A stretch of DNA of 25,418 bases from JBEKHI01 sp050012355. GTDB lineage: Bacteria; Actinomycetota; Actinomycetes; Streptosporangiales; Streptosporangiaceae. The translations under genes were made by a program, and so were the position numbers. The stretch spans positions 1 through 25,418 of the forward strand of contig JBEKHI010000071.1 in NCBI GenBank assembly GCA_050012355.1, read 5' to 3'. Position 1 is the stretch's first letter, and every line of letters begins with the position of its first letter. Of the stretch, positions 21,348-25,418 are shown in pieces. Below the pieces are notes generated by a model that did no database searches, was not told where the DNA came from, and saw only the letters and a list, made by a program, of their open reading frames with translations.

Positions 21348-22571
21348 TCACTGGCCCGCGAGCGCCCGTTCGGTAAAGCTGTTACGGAACTTGCCGCCCG
21401 GGTCGTACCGGTCCGCCAGCGCCGCGAAGTCGGCTAGCCGTGGGTAGGGGAACCCCATCGACGGGCTGAACACCTTGCCCCAGTGCGCTCGTGGCTCGAA
21501 TGGCGCCAGCGCGGACTCGATCAGCGGCAGCACCTGCGAGACGGCCGGATCCTGATGCCAGGTGAAGTGCAGCCCGATCGTGTCTCGCTGGTAGGCGGGC
21601 GATAGCCACAGTGAATCGGCGGCGACCGACCGGATCTCGCTGATCAGCAGCAACGGCGCTATGCGGGGCGCCAGCGGCGCGATCGCGGCCACCGCGTCGG
21701 TCAGGTAAGAGCGCGGGACCAGGTACTCCGACTGAATCTCCTCGCCCGCCGACGGGGTGAACTCGGCGCGGAAGTGCGGCAGTCGCGCGTGCCAGGGGCC
21801 GGGCACGCCGCCCTGCTGGTTCGCGTACTCCACCGGCATCCCGGGCACCGGGTGCCGCGGTCCGTCGGCTAGCCGCGCACCGTGCCAGGTCGGCGGGGCG
21901 CTTTCCCAGCCGGAAGCCGCCTTGATCCACACCTGGTCGAAGACCGACGGGTCCCGCCAGGTGGTGAACACGCTGACGCTGTAAGCGCTGGCGAAGATCT
22001 GCTCAGCCAGCGACGCGGCCGGCAGGCCGTCGTACACCCACTGCCGCACGGTGAACGACGGCACCAGGTCCAGCGTCACCGACGTCGCCACTCCGAGCGC
22101 ACCGAGCGAGACGACGGACCCCTCGAACCCGTCGGCGGACCGGTCCAACGTGACCACGTCACCGGACGCCGTCACCAGGTCGAATCCCGCTACCGAGGCG
22201 GCCAGCCCCTGGTTGCCGTCACCGGATCCGTGCGTCCCGGTCGCGCACGCGCCGACGACGCTGATGTGCGGGAGCGAGGCCAAGTTCGGCACCGCCAGGC
22301 CCGCCTCGTCGAGCGCGGGGACCAGTTCGCCGTATCGCAGCGCCGCGGCGACCCGGGCCTGCCGGGCGGCGGAGTCGATCTCAACGGCCGGCGGCATGTC
22401 CTCGAGCGAGATCAGCGTGCCCGGCGTGTCCGCCACGGTGCTGAACGAGTGCCTGCTGCCTACCGCGTGTACCCGGGATGCCGCCGCGACCGTCCGGCGC
22501 AGTTCGTCGAGATCGACGGGTCGCGCCACTTCGGACGCGGAGAACGTCACATTCCCCGCCCAGTTCCTCAC
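21348..22571 (-). CDS. FAD-dependent alditol oxidase (AldO-like, VAO family)
   Basis: The 407-residue protein closely resembles Streptomyces AldO along its length. It starts NWAGNVTFSA, has GSRHSFS with the expected FAD-linked histidine (H41; AldO uses the same His for covalent FAD), ASLPHISV and ATGTHGSGDGN in the FAD domain, HPVPGMP, GVPGPWHARLPHFRAEFTPS, the SEIRSVAAD active-site Glu-x-Arg, and HWGKVF with the active-site Lys. AldO oxidises xylitol, sorbitol and related polyols to aldoses, making hydrogen peroxide. GTG 22571 has GGAG a few bases upstream. It lies 9 bp downstream of the phosphatase gene on the same strand, so the two are probably one operon. No signal peptide, so it is cytosolic. 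Confidence 0.92.
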   Translation of the reverse strand: MRNWAGNVTFSASEVARPVDLDELRRTVAAASRVHAVGSRHSFSTVADTPGTLISLEDMPPAVEIDSAARQARVAAALRYGELVPALDEAGLAVPNLASLPHISVVGACATGTHGSGDGNQGLAASVAGFDLVTASGDVVTLDRSADGFEGSVVSLGALGVATSVTLDLVPSFTVRQWVYDGLPAASLAEQIFASAYSVSVFTTWRDPSVFDQVWIKAASGWESAPPTWHGARLADGPRHPVPGMPVEYANQQGGVPGPWHARLPHFRAEFTPSAGEEIQSEYLVPRSYLTDAVAAIAPLAPRIAPLLLISEIRSVAADSLWLSPAYQRDTIGLHFTWHQDPAVSQVLPLIESALAPFEPRAHWGKVFSPSMGFPYPRLADFAALADRYDPGGKFRNSFTERALAGQ

Positions 22572-22580
22572 GGCTCCACG

Positions 22581-24437
22581 TTAACGCACCCGCATCGCGA
22601 GCATGCACAGGTCATCGCCCGTGGCCAGCGGGGCGAGCCGCCGCGACAAGCCGTCGAGGAACGCCTCGGCGGTCGTCACCGGACTCGCCGCCGCCGAGTC
22701 AAGCAACCGGTTGGTGCTTCGGGCTATATCCCGGTCAATCAGCCCGTCGGTGTACCACAGCAGCATGTCGCCGGAGCGCAGCCCGGTCTCGATCGTGCCG
22801 TATCCCGCGTCCGGGTCGGCGCCGAGCACCGGCCCGAGCGGGCGGCCGAGCAGTGCCGGCCGGCCGTCGCGGACCAGCACCGGCTCCGGATGCCCGGCCT
22901 GGGCCCAGCGCAGGTACGGCACCCCGGGGTAGATCGTCCCGGCGATCACCGAGGCGATCGTCTCGGGCTCCTCGGTCTCGCACACCAGCCGGTTCAGCGC
23001 GACGAGCATCTGGTCGCAGCTGAGCCCGGTCGCGGACAGCCCGCGCAGCGCGTTGTTCACCCGCGCCATCCCGGCCGCGGCGGGCAGCCCGTGCCCCGCG
23101 ACGTCCCCCACCGCGAGGAACAACGACCCGTCTCGGCGCAGCCGCGCCTCGTACCAGTCGCCGCCCGACTTACTGCCCACTTCCGCCGACACGTACTTAA
23201 CGGCGATTTCATAGTCCGCCGTGCCGACCAGCCGGCTCTCCGCTGGCAGCAGCGCTCGCTGCACGCGCAGGGTCGCCTCTCGCCTGGCCCGCTCGACGGT
23301 GACCTTGGCGGCGTGCAGTTCGCGCTCTGTGTGGCGGCTGGCGGTCAGGTCCTTGAAGACCGCGCGCAGCACCAGGATCTTGCCTTCCGGATCGGTGACC
23401 GCGGTGGCCGCGACGTGCATGTGCCTGATATCGCCAGCGGGCAGCCGGACGCGGAACTCGATCTCGGAATCCTCGCCGCGTTCGGCCAGGCCGCGGAGCA
23501 GGCCCTCGAGAGCGGGCAGGTCTTCGGGGTGCACGACCTCGCGATAGGCGTCCACCGACAGCGGGCCGTCGGCCAGCTCCCGGCCGTGCATCGCGTACAT
23601 CTCGTACGACCAGGTCACCTCGTCCGAGTACAGATTCCACTCGGCCCAGCCGGTGGCAGGGGCAGCGGTACCGGTCGCCGCTGCCGGGCGGGAGGCGTAT
23701 TCGGTATCCGGCTGGTGCACTCGCCAGGTCACCAGCAGCTGGCTCCCACGGCGCTGGGCGCGGATGTCCAGCGCGCTGAGCCGGTACTGGCCGTCCCTCA
23801 TGCCCTGGTGCGGGAAGAGGTCCAGCTTGACCAGCTGCCCGCTGCGCATCGCGTTCGCGTAGCTGGCCACCAGCCCGGTCGTCCCGACTTCCGGGAAGAC
23901 ACTCAGCAGAGTGTGTCCGACGACGGAGTTCCCCTCGTCGTTATGGACATATCTGCTCTCAGCGTTGGCGTAGTCGATGGTGAAGTCGGTGATCTCGCCG
24001 CTGGCGTCGGCGATCGGGGTGAGGACGAAGGCGGGCAGCGGCATAAGTTCCGCCAGTTCCGCCAGTTCCTGGCCGGTCGGCGGTGTCCGCTGCCCGGGGA
24101 CGGCGGCCGGCTGGCGCGGTGCGGGTGCGGTCCACCGTCGGAGTGCCTCCGCGCTGAACAGCGTGATGTTCCCGGCCAGCGCCGGGCCGCCGACCCGGGG
24201 CAGCAAGTCCGGGTAGTCGGCGGGTGATATTTGCGACAGCAGCAGGTACGAGGCCTCGGCGATCGGCATGTCGGTTTCCCGCGCGATGCCGCCGAGGTAA
24301 TCGAACGCGGCGGACAGTCCGCAGCCGATCCGGCCCGCCAGCAGACCCGTCGCCTGCTCGACGATGGCCCGCTGCCGCAAGGCTTCCCGCAGACCGCTGA
24401 GCTCGGCGGCGAGCTGATCGATATCCGAACCTGCCAT
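22581..24437 (-). CDS. ANTAR-PAS-PAS-SpoIIE (PP2C-type) serine phosphatase
   Basis: The product has 618 residues. The N-terminus (about 8-65) is an ANTAR-type RNA-binding helical domain (LREALRQRAIVEQATGLLAG, then RETDMPIAEASYLLL). Two PAS regions follow (about 125-250 and 265-385, ending in VFKDLTASRHTERELHAAK). The C-terminal SpoIIE domain (about 395-618) has the metal-binding signatures GGDWYEA, GDVAGHGLPAAAG, LLWYTDGL and GDDLCML, so it should be an active phosphatase, probably acting on an anti-sigma-antagonist. ATG 24437 has AGGG at about seven bases; GTG 24470 is an alternative. The gene is upstream of the alditol oxidase and diverges from an ECF sigma gene. ANTAR is usually C-terminal on response regulators, so its N-terminal position is of note. 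Confidence 0.92.
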   Translation of the reverse strand: MAGSDIDQLAAELSGLREALRQRAIVEQATGLLAGRIGCGLSAAFDYLGGIARETDMPIAEASYLLLSQISPADYPDLLPRVGGPALAGNITLFSAEALRRWTAPAPRQPAAVPGQRTPPTGQELAELAELMPLPAFVLTPIADASGEITDFTIDYANAESRYVHNDEGNSVVGHTLLSVFPEVGTTGLVASYANAMRSGQLVKLDLFPHQGMRDGQYRLSALDIRAQRRGSQLLVTWRVHQPDTEYASRPAAATGTAAPATGWAEWNLYSDEVTWSYEMYAMHGRELADGPLSVDAYREVVHPEDLPALEGLLRGLAERGEDSEIEFRVRLPAGDIRHMHVAATAVTDPEGKILVLRAVFKDLTASRHTERELHAAKVTVERARREATLRVQRALLPAESRLVGTADYEIAVKYVSAEVGSKSGGDWYEARLRRDGSLFLAVGDVAGHGLPAAAGMARVNNALRGLSATGLSCDQMLVALNRLVCETEEPETIASVIAGTIYPGVPYLRWAQAGHPEPVLVRDGRPALLGRPLGPVLGADPDAGYGTIETGLRSGDMLLWYTDGLIDRDIARSTNRLLDSAAASPVTTAEAFLDGLSRRLAPLATGDDLCMLAMRVR

Positions 24438-24489
24438 CGGCACCCTCGTCCCGGCGTCGCGGTTCGCCACGCTATATACGCGAATAGTA

Positions 24490-25113
24490 GTGAAGCCGGC
24501 GGTTATTCGTCACGCGAATCCGTTGCGCCGGATGCCTCACCACGTCGATACTCGGCATGTGGTTGGCGAGCAGTTCGCGACTGTGCTCGCGTCGGCCCAA
24601 GGAGGGGACGAGGCGGCTTTCGCGGTGTTGTGGCGGGATGGTAACCCGGTTCTTCTCCGGTACCTTCGGGCCATGGCACCGGAGTCCGCGGAGGACGTGG
24701 CGGCGGAGACCTGGGTTCAGGTGGTCCGCGGCCTGGCGAAATTCCGCGGCGACGAGTCAGCTTGGCGTGCCTGGCTATTCACCACGGCCCGGCGCCGGCT
24801 CCTTGACCAGGCCAGGCAACGGCGCCGCCATCCGACCGAGCCGCTGGAAAACGCGCACCCCGCCGACATGCCGCGGACACCTGATTCGGCGCTGCTGGCG
24901 ATCGAGAACCTTGGGACGGAACGGGCACTCGCGCTGGTCCGCCGGCTGCCCAAACAGCAGGCCGAGGTCATCCTGCTCCGCGTCGTCGCGGGGCTGGATA
25001 CCGAGCAGGTCGCGTCCCTCATCGGGTGCACTCAGGGCGCGGTCAGGGTCGCGGCCCACCGGGGACTGCGACGGCTCGCGGCGCTGCTCGAGGAGGCGGG
25101 TGTAACGCTGTGA
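24490..25113 (+). CDS. ECF-family RNA polymerase sigma factor
   Basis: The 207-residue protein has a sigma region 2 (about 40-105: EAAFAVLWRDGNPVLLRYLR, ESAEDVAAETWVQVVRGLAKF, WRAWLFTTARRRLLDQARQRRR) and region 4 (about 140-200: LVRRLPKQQAEVILLRVVAGLDTEQVASLIGCTQGAVRVAAHRGLRRLAALL). The N-terminus is uncertain: GTG 24490 or ATG 24532 are possible, and neither has a Shine-Dalgarno sequence. Its stop overlaps the start of the next gene as GTGA, the usual arrangement for an ECF factor and its anti-sigma. It diverges from the SpoIIE-type phosphatase gene, which may belong to the same regulatory circuit. Confidence 0.88.
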   Translation: MKPAVIRHANPLRRMPHHVDTRHVVGEQFATVLASAQGGDEAAFAVLWRDGNPVLLRYLRAMAPESAEDVAAETWVQVVRGLAKFRGDESAWRAWLFTTARRRLLDQARQRRRHPTEPLENAHPADMPRTPDSALLAIENLGTERALALVRRLPKQQAEVILLRVVAGLDTEQVASLIGCTQGAVRVAAHRGLRRLAALLEEAGVTL

Positions 25114-25418
25114 CGCCGCGCGGCGTTCCGGACGGTGACATGCCTGACCGTCCGCAGCCTGAGTACTGGGGTTACCCGCCGTTCGGCGACGGGGAACTCG
25201 ATGCCTGGCTGTCCGGGAACACGGCGGCCGCGCCGCCCGCGGTGGACGAGGCGCTTTCCGCCTTGCTCGCCCAGCCCTCGCGCGCCGAACTGACCGGCGA
25301 GAGCCGCGCGCTCGCCGAATTCCGCCGGACACACCGCTCCCGCGGGCACCAGCTTCCGGTGATGTGGCTAGCGAGCGCTGCGGCCCTCATCGTGCTGGTC
25401 TGCGGCGCGGCAGCGGTC
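25110..25418 (+). CDS. Probable anti-sigma factor, N-terminal part (runs off right edge)
   Basis: A GTG at 25110 overlaps the TGA of the ECF gene and opens a frame with no stop for 103 codons to the window end. The sequence has a charged cytoplasmic part with GDGELDAWLSGN, then VDEALSALLAQPSRAELTGE and RALAEFRRTHRSR, followed by a hydrophobic helix beginning VMWLASAAALIVLVCGAAAV at the edge. The layout (short helical cytoplasmic domain, then a membrane segment, coupled to an ECF gene) indicates a membrane anti-sigma factor. There is no zinc-binding HxxxCxxC motif in the visible part, so it is not the ZAS type. Confidence 0.7.
   Translation, partial: MTPRGVPDGDMPDRPQPEYWGYPPFGDGELDAWLSGNTAAAPPAVDEALSALLAQPSRAELTGESRALAEFRRTHRSRGHQLPVMWLASAAALIVLVCGAAAV

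Noticed and set aside
21882..24227. 781-codon open frame on the plus strand
   Set aside because: It is antisense to the alditol oxidase and SpoIIE-type phosphatase genes. The translation is Arg/Gly/His-rich low complexity typical of a shadow frame in high-GC DNA.

Overview
This is high-GC DNA from an actinomycete. Evidence: strong G/C bias at third codon positions, many GTG starts, GTGA/ATGA start-stop couplings, several genes without a Shine-Dalgarno sequence, and typical actinobacterial proteins (an AldO-like alditol oxidase, Ig-domain L,D-transpeptidases, an ANTAR-PAS-SpoIIE phosphatase, a cyclic-nucleotide-binding/cyclase-like fusion). I cannot name the genus; Streptomyces-, Streptosporangiales- or Treboniaceae-like lineages would all fit. 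I see no rRNA, tRNA, CRISPR array, insertion sequence or phage gene.

Layout. Positions 1-9181 look like one functional neighbourhood: a molybdopterin oxidoreductase split into a membrane anchor and a catalytic chain that runs off the left edge, a cNMP-binding/cyclase-like membrane protein, a GT-C (GT87/DUF2029) mannosyltransferase coupled to a SAM methyltransferase, an OmpR-type response regulator with its histidine kinase, a nucleotide-sugar epimerase carrying a four-Cys insertion, a GT2 glycosyltransferase and a DUF2064 protein. The likely theme is assembly of a lipid-linked or cell-surface glycoconjugate under control of the two-component system. The three divergent promoter regions contain short repeats and palindromes that could be operators.

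Positions 9142-16663 are mainly cell envelope: an L,D-transpeptidase with a long acidic cytoplasmic tail, a thiolase, a small membrane protein, a lipoprotein L,D-transpeptidase directly downstream of apolipoprotein N-acyltransferase (lnt), and an unrecognised membrane protein with a Ser/Gly linker. A perfect 19-bp inverted repeat at 16708-16763 lies between two convergent genes and probably terminates both.

Positions 16788-25418 carry signalling and metabolism: a GGDEF protein with a degenerate EAL domain, a conserved membrane protein, a GntR repressor divergent from a ProA-like dehydrogenase (with a good promoter and candidate operators between them), an alditol oxidase paired with an ANTAR-PAS-PAS-SpoIIE phosphatase, and an ECF sigma factor coupled to a probable anti-sigma factor that continues past the right edge.

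The window is very compact. Of seven convergent junctions, three overlap by exactly 4 bp at complementary stop codons, one by 40 bp and one by 152 bp. The points most worth checking are the split molybdoenzyme, the glycan/molybdoenzyme/two-component locus and its operator-like repeats, the divergent ProA paralogue, and the ANTAR-phosphatase/alditol-oxidase pair.
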